Of a stretch of DNA of 64,000 bases, positions 1 through 7,357 are shown one piece after another (position 1 is the first letter of the stretch; every line of letters begins with the position of its first letter). Source of the stretch: Ardenticatenaceae bacterium (GTDB lineage: Bacteria; Chloroflexota; Anaerolineae; Promineifilales; Promineifilaceae); the NCBI GenBank assembly GCA_020634565.1, contig JACKBN010000020.1, forward strand, positions 32,426 through 96,425, in the 5' to 3' direction. A program made the position numbers and the translations under genes. The notes under the pieces are model-generated. The model worked only from the letters and a program-made list of their open reading frames with translations. It was not told where the DNA came from and did no database searches.

Positions 1-381
1 TTGAAGGTAGTAAGACAATGCTTCCGTAAAGTTGCCCAACTCCATTTGCACAAAACCGAGCAGCCGCAAAATGCTGGCTTTCTGCACGTTTTCGTGATGC
101 GCTTCTGTCAGTGCAGCCGCTTTTTCTAGGTAATGGATAGCGGCCTCATTGTTGCGCAGATCGTTGAACAAGCTGCCGATTTGTTTAAAAATGGGGATGG
201 AAAGCTTCGGGTCGAGGTTGTGTGTTTCTACGATTTCCTGGGCTTTGTTTAGATGAACGATCGCCTCTTGGAAATCAAAGGTGGCAAAGTAATCAGCCAA
301 CTCGTGCAGCGCAGTGACTGTTTGTAGCGGGGTTTCGGCGTGGGTTACGGCCGTCTGGAGTTGTTCTAGCGTTTGGTTCAT
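1..381 (-). CDS. TPR-repeat protein, N-terminal part (runs off the window)
   Basis: The frame is open from an ATG at 379-381 to the window edge, giving 127 residues with no stop. The sequence is helical, with TPR-like units: alternating small and aromatic residues such as AIHYLEKAAALTEAHH and ASILRLLGFVQMELGNF-TEALSYY are typical tetratricopeptide repeats. TPR arrays mediate protein-protein contacts; in Chloroflexota such N-termini often precede regulatory or catalytic domains, but the rest lies outside the window. The start is followed within 12 codons by an ACGGCCGT copy read as T-A-V. No partner can be named. The TPR call is fairly sure; the overall function is open. Confidence 0.6.
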   Translation of the reverse strand, partial: MNQTLEQLQTAVTHAETPLQTVTALHELADYFATFDFQEAIVHLNKAQEIVETHNLDPKLSIPIFKQIGSLFNDLRNNEAAIHYLEKAAALTEAHHENVQKASILRLLGFVQMELGNFTEALSYYLQ

Positions 382-440
382 AGATTTTGGGTTGTGTAAC
401 TAGAAAATGGGTTCACAACGGCCGTATGGCTCTGCCCCTC

Positions 441-545
441 GTATTGCGCCCCGAAAGTTCGCATCAGGTTTATGAAAATGGCGCAATACTTAAACAGTCC
501 GGCAAACTCGACATAATGAAGTCATTTAGATTTGCGCCGGACTGT
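441..545. repeat. Two adjacent 10-bp hairpins in the gap upstream of the TPR gene
   Basis: The 212-bp gap 382-593 has no gene. It contains two perfect 10-bp inverted repeats in a row: GTATTGCGCC at 441-450 with its complement at 480-489, and ACAGTCCGGC at 494-503 with its complement at 536-545. Loops are 29 and 32 nt. The region separates the TPR gene start (381) from the stop of the PEP enzyme gene (594). The pair could be terminators, a structured leader or a small repeat element; no U-tract follows either stem on the minus strand. Confidence 0.5.
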
Positions 546-593
546 ACTAGTATAGTTTTTTAACCCAAGATCGCCAGTGAATTTTGCCAGAAA

Positions 594-3272
594 TTACAGA
601 ATCTCCACAAACCCTTCATCCCCATGTACGCGAATGTGCTGCCCAGTTTGTATTTGCCGCGTAGCATCCGCTACGCCGACGACGGCGGGGATGCCATATT
701 CGCGGGCCACTACCGAGCCGTGGGTCATCAGGCCACCCACTTCCATTACTAGGGCGGCAGCGTTAATAAACAGCGGTGTCCAGCCCGGATCGGTGAATGG
801 GGCAATGAGGATTTCGCCCTTGGCCAGCACATCTTTGGTGGGGTCCATTACGACTTTGGCAATGCCCTCGATGGTGCCACTGGAAGCAGCGCTGCCCACC
901 AGCGCACCTTCGGGCAGGCCTTCCCGGCTGATTTTGGCCTGCACAATTTCGCCGTCGCTGGTGAGCAGGCGGGGCGGGGTGAGCTTGTGGCAGCGGGCAA
1001 ATTCTGCCTGGCGCTGCGAGATAAGCGGCCGTATTTCCAGTTCCGGGTTGGCGGCAAACTGAATCAACTCGGCCAGGTCGAGGTGGTAAATGTCGTCGGG
1101 GTGGGTGATACGGCCGTTTTCAACCAATCGCCCCGCCTCTTCCTGCAAAATTGGCTTGACCATGCCCAACAGCTTGATGATGCAAAACTTGGGATGCTCT
1201 CGCCCCGGTGTGTAGCCGCGCACTGTTTTCACCAGGCGGCGCACCAGCGGACGGCGCACAAAACCAAACAATCCTTGCCCGGCTGCGGCGATGAGCCGCT
1301 GGCCAGCCGCTTCGCCTGCGGCAGACATTTGGGCGTGGTGGGCGCGATGGCTGCCCGGTTCTTTGTGCTGCAAGTTGCCAATCACAAATTGCAACAACGA
1401 GGTGGGGTCTTCGCGCCAGCGGAGGCGCGAAATGTCAATTTCTGACGGGCCACGCATGCCATAGCGAGCCAGAAAATCGGCCCAGCCCGCCAGAAATGGG
1501 GCGCTGCCGGGCACGCTGGCGGCGCTGGCCAATGCCTGTGCTGGCGGATTGTTTTGAAAATGAGCGACCAGTTCGGGTGACTGTCGCACCAAATCGGCCA
1601 AATCGCCAACGGCGAGGTCCATTTCGGTGGTGACATTGCCAGAGAGTCCGCGGGCAACGGCCGTTAAATCATCCGGGTTGGCGCGCTGGCTCATGAGCTT
1701 AGCCAGCAGCCGCTGCGAAGCGATGCCGCTGGCCACCAGGGCGGCAAAATCGGGGAGTAGGAAGTTAAAGACGCCACCAATTTCTTGCTCGATTTGTTGC
1801 AGGCGGGCGGCTCCCGCTGGTTGGGCCAAAATGCGCTGCTGGCTGGCTGCTACCAGTGTGTCCATCCGGTCGGTTAGCTCCTGGAGCGTGGCTTGTGGCT
1901 CGCGTCGCAGCACAAATTTGAAGACCGTTTTGATGATGGGGCCGAGGTAGGAAAATACGTCCCGCAGGTGCGTTTTGGGATGAAGTTGGGCCAGGCGCTG
2001 CCGAAATTCAGGCCGCTCGATTGCCGCCCGAATGCCTGCGGCAATTTGCTCATCGGCCAGGGTGAGGAAGATGGGTACCAGCTTGCGGCCCAGGCGCAGG
2101 TTGAGTAGGGGCGTTGTGTCAATGTACATGCGGCCGCCGGCTGCGGCGACGCTTTGGCTGCGGCTAGTCGGGCCAGCGATCTTTTGCGTGGGGAACATCA
2201 GCCGCCAAAAGTCCAGCCCCAGTCGCTTGACGGGGTCCAGCATCACCTGGGCGTGGCTCAGGCTGACGTAGAGGTGGAGTGCGTCATCCTGCGGCTGCGG
2301 TTCGGGCAGGGGGAAAAGCGTGGTGATGGGGCGGGTTTGCAGCAGGTAGATTTCCCCGTCGGCGATGGCCCATTCGATGTCTTGTGGCTTGTGGTAATGG
2401 GCTTCGATGCGCTTGCCCAGCTTTGCCAGGGCGATGGCTTGCGCTTGGCTGAGGACCTGGGCGTGGCGCTGGTCATCGCTGAGGGTTTCCTGGATGGTGC
2501 CGCCTTGGGGTAACGGCCGTATCGCCAACTGCTTGTCCCCAATTTTTGTTTCGATGAGCTGATGGGTGCGGCTGTCTACTCGGTACAAATCGGCCGTGAC
2601 CAGCCCGGCGACAAGTGCTTCACCCAAGCCGTAGCTGGCGTCGATAGAGCAGATGTGGCGATGCTGGCTGACTGGATCGGCGGTGAACAGGATGCCGGAG
2701 ATGTCTGGCAACACCATTTGCTGCACCACGACGGAGAGGGCAACCTCTTCATGAGCAAAGCCGTTGCGCTGGCGGTACAAAATCGCCCGATCGGTGAAAA
2801 GCGATGCCCAGCAGCGGCGCACGGCATCCAAAATATCGGCTTCGCCCTGCACGTTGAGGTAGGTGTCTTGCTGCCCGGCAAAGGAAGCGTCGGGCAAATC
2901 TTCGGCGGTGGCGCTGGAACGCACGGCGTAGGCGGCGTTAGGGTCGAGGTGATGGAGAGTTTGAGTAACGGCCGTACCAATCGCATCGGGTATGGCTGTT
3001 TCATGCAGCGCCTGGCGAATTTGCTCGCCAACTTTGCGCGTAGTCACTAAATCTTCCGCTGGGATGGCGTCCAGGGCGGCGTAAAAATCGGACATTTGCG
3101 GGCAGGCGGCCACAAAATCGTGGAAGGCACGGGTAGTAACGCAGAAGCCGGGCGGCACGGGGAAGCTGGCCCGGGACATTTCGCCCAGGTTGGCTCCCTT
3201 GCCGCCGACCAGCGGCAGATCAGCGGCGGAAATTTGTTGAAAGGGAAGTGTGTAGGGAATATGGTTTGTCAT
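594..3272 (-). CDS. PEP-utilising dikinase, rifampin phosphotransferase-like
   Basis: 892 residues. The N-terminus is an ATP-grasp PEP/pyruvate-binding domain (about 1-320) beginning with the family signature LVGGKGANLGEM, with AVRSSATAEDLPDASFAGQQ and a final EWAIADGEIYLLQTRP. A helical middle domain (about 330-770) follows. The C-terminal swivelling phosphohistidine domain contains GGLMTHGSVVAREYGIPAV, with His851 as the expected phospho-carrier. The TIM-barrel of true PEP synthase and PPDK is absent; the length and three-domain order match rifampin phosphotransferase and its relatives, which move the beta-phosphate of ATP onto an acceptor. The acceptor here is unknown, since the middle domain decides it. 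It lies 9 bp downstream of the DUF3179 gene on the same strand and is probably co-transcribed. Confidence 0.75.
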   Translation of the reverse strand: MTNHIPYTLPFQQISAADLPLVGGKGANLGEMSRASFPVPPGFCVTTRAFHDFVAACPQMSDFYAALDAIPAEDLVTTRKVGEQIRQALHETAIPDAIGTAVTQTLHHLDPNAAYAVRSSATAEDLPDASFAGQQDTYLNVQGEADILDAVRRCWASLFTDRAILYRQRNGFAHEEVALSVVVQQMVLPDISGILFTADPVSQHRHICSIDASYGLGEALVAGLVTADLYRVDSRTHQLIETKIGDKQLAIRPLPQGGTIQETLSDDQRHAQVLSQAQAIALAKLGKRIEAHYHKPQDIEWAIADGEIYLLQTRPITTLFPLPEPQPQDDALHLYVSLSHAQVMLDPVKRLGLDFWRLMFPTQKIAGPTSRSQSVAAAGGRMYIDTTPLLNLRLGRKLVPIFLTLADEQIAAGIRAAIERPEFRQRLAQLHPKTHLRDVFSYLGPIIKTVFKFVLRREPQATLQELTDRMDTLVAASQQRILAQPAGAARLQQIEQEIGGVFNFLLPDFAALVASGIASQRLLAKLMSQRANPDDLTAVARGLSGNVTTEMDLAVGDLADLVRQSPELVAHFQNNPPAQALASAASVPGSAPFLAGWADFLARYGMRGPSEIDISRLRWREDPTSLLQFVIGNLQHKEPGSHRAHHAQMSAAGEAAGQRLIAAAGQGLFGFVRRPLVRRLVKTVRGYTPGREHPKFCIIKLLGMVKPILQEEAGRLVENGRITHPDDIYHLDLAELIQFAANPELEIRPLISQRQAEFARCHKLTPPRLLTSDGEIVQAKISREGLPEGALVGSAASSGTIEGIAKVVMDPTKDVLAKGEILIAPFTDPGWTPLFINAAALVMEVGGLMTHGSVVAREYGIPAVVGVADATRQIQTGQHIRVHGDEGFVEIL

Positions 3273-3281
3273 GATTTATCC

Positions 3282-4352
3282 TCAATGGTTTTGCCCGAAA
3301 ATGGTGGTTTGGGGGTGAAATTCGCTCCAGCCCAGCCAAAATTGGCGTTGGATGGGGAGGGGTTGGGTGGTGTCGAGACGGCCGTCTTCCGTTTGGCGGT
3401 AGGCGTGCAGGCGGTCATTTGGGGCATCATAAAACACCGTTACCAGCACGCCACCGAGTGTGTCAGGAATTAGCTTTGCATTTTTTAGGTGGGTTAAAGG
3501 GTAAGCGCGCGCTTCGCCGTTGAGCAGTAGCCCCCCCACTTCTTCATGGGAGGGCAGGCGGGTGTCGTTGCGGTTGAGACCGGGAGTTTTGTAGCTGCCG
3601 GTGAATTTCTCTAGCAAAAACTCAAGCTGTTGAAAAGAAAGTAATCCTTGGGGCGGATTGGTTGGTTCGATGGAAACGGCCGTTTGTGGATGTCGCCTTA
3701 CCCAATCGTGCCAGGTGGTTTGCTCGCCGCCGATGAGTTCAAGCTGCGCGCCTTTGAGCGGCCCATGCAGCGCTTCACCCGTGGCTTGCTGCCAAATGGT
3801 GCCCGTTTCACGATCCTGCATGATGAGATTTCGTCGCCAGACGCCGAGCACCTCAAAGGTGAGTCGCTGGCCATTGACCGTGGCGGCGTACACGAGGCCG
3901 CTGCGGCAAGCCGCTCAGTAAGCTGCCAGAACGGGTATTTGCCCAATGACATCGTTGATGAGGTGGCGCGGCACTAAATTGGCGTAGTCCCAGGCGTGGG
4001 GCTGCTCCCCGACAAGTGTGCCAAGGATGACGGCCGTATTTGTCAGATTCACTCTTTTGGCAGGGGCGTGGGGTGGATCGATTAGGTCCACAAAAATGCG
4101 GCGCGGTTCTAAAAATTGGGATTGCAGGGCAAAGATGGTGCCGGGCAGCAGCATCAATCCACGACGCAGTGAAGGTGCCTTGCGCCAATTCTGCCAAATG
4201 AGCAGCCAACCCAGCAGCCCCAACGTGCGCCGCAGCGGATTGACGTTGCCCAGGCGAGCCAGGGTGCCAATGCCTAGCTGGGGCAGAAATGCGGGAAACA
4301 TAGGGGCAAGGCCCCCGATGGCGGCTAAAAGCACGCCCAAAAATGATTTCAT
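3282..4352 (-). CDS. DUF3179 membrane-anchored protein with in-frame UGA (candidate selenoprotein or nonsense-interrupted gene)
   Basis: One continuous frame of 356 codons from ATG at 4350-4352, interrupted by a single TGA at 3915-3917. Upstream lies an N-terminus with two hydrophobic segments, ending NDVIGQIPVLAAY; downstream the same frame continues AACRSGLVYAATVNGQ and the typical DUF3179 body (DRETGTIWQQATGEALHG, WVRRHPQTAV, GLLLNGEARAYPL). In DUF3179 proteins this turn carries a Y-C-x-x-C-R-S/T-G motif, so the UGA sits exactly where the first cysteine is expected, giving U-x-x-C. A SECIS-like stem begins 5 nt after the UGA. The function of DUF3179 is not established. The alternative is a point nonsense mutation; a single indel cannot explain it because the frame is the same on both sides. 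Confidence 0.65.
3874..3909 (-). promoter_or_regulatory. Candidate bacterial SECIS-like stem-loop just after the in-frame UGA
   Basis: Read on the mRNA strand, UUGCCG pairs with CGG-U-CAA (3 + 3 bp with one bulged U), then a CA/CA internal loop, then GCGGC/GCCGC (5 bp) closing a 9-nt loop CUCGUGUAC. The apical loop starts 18 nt after the UGA at 3915-3917 and contains G and GU. Position and shape fit the bacterial SECIS pattern, but GC-rich coding sequence gives such stems by chance, and a smaller competing GCGG-CUUG-CCGC hairpin overlaps it. Pairing was judged by eye only. Confidence 0.35.
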
Positions 4353-4381
4353 TTTTCTCTTCTATGGTTCTGAACTTACGC

Positions 4382-4442
4382 AGATTGGACCAATTTTAGT
4401 TGGGAATAGGTCGCAGGCTCGGTAATTAAATTGGTCCAATCT
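4382..4442. terminator. 15-bp inverted repeat between tetR and the DUF3179 gene
   Basis: AGATTGGACCAATTT at 4382-4396 is repeated as its exact complement at 4428-4442, with a 31-nt loop. It lies 20 bp beyond the stop of the TetR gene on the minus strand and 30 bp before the DUF3179 start. It may be a terminator or attenuator; the U-tract is weak. The stem words match no other repeat seen in the window. Confidence 0.45.
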
Positions 4443-4461
4443 TTTATCAATGGCGTCAGTC

Positions 4462-5229
4462 TTATGGTTGTTTTAGACCGTCTAAAAATAGTTCGGTGAT
4501 GAAAACGGCCGTTTCTTGCGGCTCTGGGTTGGGCAGCTTGTAGTAGATAGGCATGATTAAACCGAACGACAAAATCATCCCCGTCAAGGCGGTGGCCGCT
4601 TGCTGCGGATCGATGGGACGGAGCTGCCCGGCATCCATTTGGCTTTGTAAAAAGTTGGCCACCCGGCTGAGACTGCGCTGCTGAAACGGCCGTAAATTCA
4701 TCAACTCATCGCGCCATTCGCGGGCATTGCTAAAGCTGTGCTGCACCATATCCTGATGCTCCAGAATGAACCGGATCATCGTTTCGACCAACTGCGCCAA
4801 ATCATGTCGCAAATCACCCGTCAATTCATGTTCTGTTACCGGCAAATGCGGGTGAAATGCCTGCAAGAAGGCGCGCAGCAGCCCGGTTTTGTCACCAAAA
4901 TGGCGATACACGGTGGCCACACCGACGTTGGCTTCCTCTGCGATTTGCTCCATCGTGGGGATCATCAGGCCTTGCTGGGCAAACAGGGTGCGCGCAGCCT
5001 GCAAAATGCGGTTCGGCGCATCTTGCTGTTCCAGATCGTCCAGGCCGTGCTCGGTGGCCAGCCGCTTGAGGATCGCTTTTTTGCCGCCAAGCTGGCGGTA
5101 AAGGGTGGCGCGGGAAACACCAGCTTTTGCGGCGAGCTGGTCCATGGTGAAGGAAACGGCCGTTTCCTCCGCCAATTCTCGCGCGGCGTTCAGTACCTGC
5201 TTTTCATCTAATTCGCTTTGAGATGACAT
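4462..5229 (-). CDS. TetR-family regulator with two tandem HTH domains
   Basis: 255 residues. Two complete TetR-type DNA-binding domains stand in tandem: residues about 10-58 (VLNAARELAEE...FTMDQLAAKAGVSRATLYRQL) and about 72-120 (ILQAARTLFAQQG...TMEQIAEEANVGVATVYRHF). One ligand-binding/dimerisation domain follows (about 125-255). Ordinary TetR proteins have one HTH in about 200 residues, so the extra N-terminal HTH is unusual. A nested palindrome covers its start codon and the divergent promoter region, which fits autoregulation and control of the phosphatase-SRPBCC-nitroreductase genes on the other strand. The ligand is unknown. It also lies upstream of, and in line with, the DUF3179 and PEP-enzyme genes. 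Confidence 0.85.
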   Translation of the reverse strand: MSSQSELDEKQVLNAARELAEETAVSFTMDQLAAKAGVSRATLYRQLGGKKAILKRLATEHGLDDLEQQDAPNRILQAARTLFAQQGLMIPTMEQIAEEANVGVATVYRHFGDKTGLLRAFLQAFHPHLPVTEHELTGDLRHDLAQLVETMIRFILEHQDMVQHSFSNAREWRDELMNLRPFQQRSLSRVANFLQSQMDAGQLRPIDPQQAATALTGMILSFGLIMPIYYKLPNPEPQETAVFITELFLDGLKQP

Positions 5230-5263
5230 GATAGATATTTTATCTATCGTTTCGTATCATGTC
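5225..5263. promoter_or_regulatory. Nested palindromic operator at the tetR start
   Basis: An outer inverted repeat GACATGATA (5225-5233) / TATCATGTC (5255-5263) encloses an inner perfect repeat GATAGATA-TTT-TATCTATC (5230-5248). The site covers the ATG of the TetR gene (5227-5229) and lies 57 bp before the divergent gene at 5320. Two palindromes for a regulator with two HTH domains is suggestive: each domain pair could read one layer. No experiment is implied; this is a reading of symmetry. Confidence 0.7.
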
Positions 5264-5319
5264 AATAGCTGCGTAAAAACGGGGTTGCCCAGGGTGAGTG
5301 CCGCTCTTACAATCAGGAG

Positions 5320-6054
5320 ATGCAACTTTATATGATCAGACACGCACAATCGGAAAATAATGAATTGTGGGCGCGAACGGGCAGCAGCAACGGCCGTTCG
5401 CCGGACCCCCTTTTAACGGAAATTGGTGAGCAACAAGCGGCACATTTAGCCCAGCAAATCGCCCAAAATTGGGAGAATGCCGACCCAGACAACGATCTGC
5501 ACAATCGCCGTGGTTACCAGTTCACACACCTGTACAGCAGCCTCATGGTGCGGGCCATCACCACCGGCATGGCGATTGCCGAACAGGTGGGTATGCCCTT
5601 AGTCGCCTGGGAAACGATTCACGAATTTGGCGGTATTTTTGAACGGGATCACGAAACGGAGGAGCGCACAGGTCTGCCAGGGCCCAATCGGCCGTTTTTT
5701 GCCAAACATTATCCAAACGTCGTCTTGCCAGATTATTTGGGCGAGGCGGGCTGGTGGGAACGGCCGTATGAAACGCGCGAGCAGGGGATGCAGCGTGCCC
5801 AACTTTTTTTGGATGAGCTGCAAGAACGGCATCAGCCCGAAGACCGCGTGGCGATTGTGACCCATGGCGGCTTTTTTGTGGCGGTGCTGCGTACCTTGTT
5901 TGGCTATACAACCATGGATAATTCTGAAGCTCAGAATCGCATCTGGCTGCATGCCAACAATACCTCCATCTCCCGGCTGGATTTTAATGAAGAGCGGGTG
6001 GAACTTGTTTATCTAAACCGGGTCGATCATTTACCGATTGACCTCATTACCTGA
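5320..6054 (+). CDS. Histidine phosphatase family protein (phosphoglycerate mutase-like)
   Basis: 244 residues. The N-terminal MIRHAQSENN is the RHG-type catalytic signature (phospho-accepting His), SSLMVRAITTGMAIAEQ supplies the second arginine of the phosphate pocket, and VAIVTHGGFF carries the second catalytic His. The family removes phosphate from small molecules or proteins; the substrate cannot be read from sequence. The start at 5320 directly follows AGGAG, which is very close; an alternative in-frame ATG at 5332 (the M of MIRHA) has better spacing from it. It heads a three-gene plus-strand group with the SRPBCC protein and nitroreductase, probably controlled from the palindromic operator at 5225-5263. 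Confidence 0.85.
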   Translation: MQLYMIRHAQSENNELWARTGSSNGRSPDPLLTEIGEQQAAHLAQQIAQNWENADPDNDLHNRRGYQFTHLYSSLMVRAITTGMAIAEQVGMPLVAWETIHEFGGIFERDHETEERTGLPGPNRPFFAKHYPNVVLPDYLGEAGWWERPYETREQGMQRAQLFLDELQERHQPEDRVAIVTHGGFFVAVLRTLFGYTTMDNSEAQNRIWLHANNTSISRLDFNEERVELVYLNRVDHLPIDLIT

Positions 6055-6064
6055 GCCTGACGGC

Positions 6065-6523
6065 ATGAAAGCGATCAACTTCAAGAAAACGATTCAGATT
6101 GGGGCGACGGCAACGGCCGTTTATGAGCATCTCGCCAACATCCAGAACCATCCTGGCTTGCAGCCGCTGGTTGTGGCCACAGAAGAAATCGCGCGCCGTG
6201 TGGATGCGGCTGGCCACACGGTTGTGGAATTTTACGCGGTTGAATTGTTCCGCTTTCTGGGGATTTTGTCCTATCGCAACAAAATTCGGGTGACGATGAC
6301 GCAGCTGCCAGCAGAAAACCTGCTGATTCAGGCGGTAGATAGCTTCCCCAACATTCGTTTGGTGAGCCGGACCGTGTTTGTGGAAGTGGCTGGCGGAACG
6401 GCCGTTACCGAAACCATCGACATTGAATCCCCCAATTTGGTGGCCAACTTTGTGGCAAAAACGGCCGATTCAGCCCATGAAACTCTGCTACAAAACTTGA
6501 AAAAACGTTTAGAAGCAGGTTAG
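6065..6523 (+). CDS. SRPBCC (START/polyketide cyclase-like) ligand-binding protein
   Basis: 152 residues from ATG 6065. The frame is open upstream and would overlap the phosphatase gene, but the helix-grip fold begins here with MKAINFKKTIQIGATATAVYEHLANIQNHP, typical of SRPBCC proteins, so the later ATG is preferred. The fold forms a hydrophobic cavity for lipids, polyketides or other ligands. Residues after 60 (VVEFYAVELF, NKIRVTMTQLP) are the beta-sheet of the cavity. It lies 10 bp after the phosphatase stop and is probably co-transcribed. Ligand and role are unknown. Confidence 0.7.
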   Translation: MKAINFKKTIQIGATATAVYEHLANIQNHPGLQPLVVATEEIARRVDAAGHTVVEFYAVELFRFLGILSYRNKIRVTMTQLPAENLLIQAVDSFPNIRLVSRTVFVEVAGGTAVTETIDIESPNLVANFVAKTADSAHETLLQNLKKRLEAG

Positions 6524-6576
6524 CCGCCCATCCAGAAGGTGATCTCAGCTACTAAACGATTGGATAAAAAGAGACT

Positions 6577-7347
6577 ATGTTTAATTTAGCCAACTCCCAT
6601 CGCTCTATTCGCGCCTACACCAACCAGGATGTAGACGACAGTTTATTGAATGAACTGCTCATGACCGGTTTGCGCAGCTCAAGCTCTGGCAATATGCAAA
6701 CCTGGTCGGTCATTGTCACCAGAGACGAAGCCGCCAAACAGAAGCTTTACGAAGCCCATTATGAACAGCCAATGGTTTTGCAGGCCCCCATCGTACTGAC
6801 CTTTTGCTCGGATGTGTTCCGCATGCGGGAATGGATTCGGGTGAATCAGTCCAAGCAAAGCTTTGATGACTTTTTGGGTTTTCTCACCGGCGCTGTCGAT
6901 GCTGTGATTGCCGCGCAAACTATCTACCTGGCGGCCGAATCGAAGGGGCTGGGCATCTGCTACATGGGCACCACTTGGTGGTCGGCCGATGACATCATCG
7001 AGATTTTGGGGCTGCCGCAGGGCGTTTTTCCGGTGACCAGCATTGTGCTGGGGCATCCCGCCGAAGACCCCGCACTGCGCGATCGCCTGCCGCTGGAACT
7101 GTTAGTGCATCGGGAGCGGTATCACATTTTGTCCGACGCGGAAATCAAAGCGCAGCACGCGGCGCGGGAGAAAAATGCGTGGGCGCGCTACAACGCCAAT
7201 GAGGAACTGCGTGACACACTGGCGGCAGCGGGCATTACCAAAGTGACCGATTTTTACACGTCGGAATACAAATATTCCAAAGAGCTGCACCAGCGCGTCA
7301 GCGAAATGTTGGTAGCAACGTTACAAAAGCAAGGTTTGTGGCTGTAG
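6577..7347 (+). CDS. Nitroreductase-family FMN oxidoreductase (NfsA-like)
   Basis: 256 residues. The N-terminal SHRSIRAYTNQDVDDSLLNELL and RSSSSGNMQTWSVIV are the FMN-binding signature of the nitroreductase fold; AAESKGLGICYMGTTWW and PVTSIVLGHPAED continue the family pattern. Such enzymes reduce nitroaromatics, quinones or flavins with NAD(P)H. The C-terminal 60 residues (ARYNANEELRDTLAAAGITKVTDFYTS) match the long NfsA-type rather than the NfsB-type. It is the last gene of the plus-strand group starting at 5320 and converges with the ThDP enzyme gene 11 bp away. Confidence 0.85.
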   Translation: MFNLANSHRSIRAYTNQDVDDSLLNELLMTGLRSSSSGNMQTWSVIVTRDEAAKQKLYEAHYEQPMVLQAPIVLTFCSDVFRMREWIRVNQSKQSFDDFLGFLTGAVDAVIAAQTIYLAAESKGLGICYMGTTWWSADDIIEILGLPQGVFPVTSIVLGHPAEDPALRDRLPLELLVHRERYHILSDAEIKAQHAAREKNAWARYNANEELRDTLAAAGITKVTDFYTSEYKYSKELHQRVSEMLVATLQKQGLWL

Positions 7348-7357
7348 TCTAAGCCAC

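Noticed and set aside
577..1062. 161-codon plus-strand frame opposite the PEP-enzyme gene
   Set aside because: It is antisense to a clear 892-residue gene, has no family features and a composition typical of a shadow frame; the same holds for many other antisense frames over strong genes, for example 3096-3473, 7592-8122 and 14555-15475.
3902..3913. Small GCGG-CUUG-CCGC hairpin as the SECIS element
   Set aside because: It lies only 1-12 nt after the UGA, too near for a bacterial SECIS loop, and its stem is only 4 bp; the larger stem at 3874-3909 fits better.
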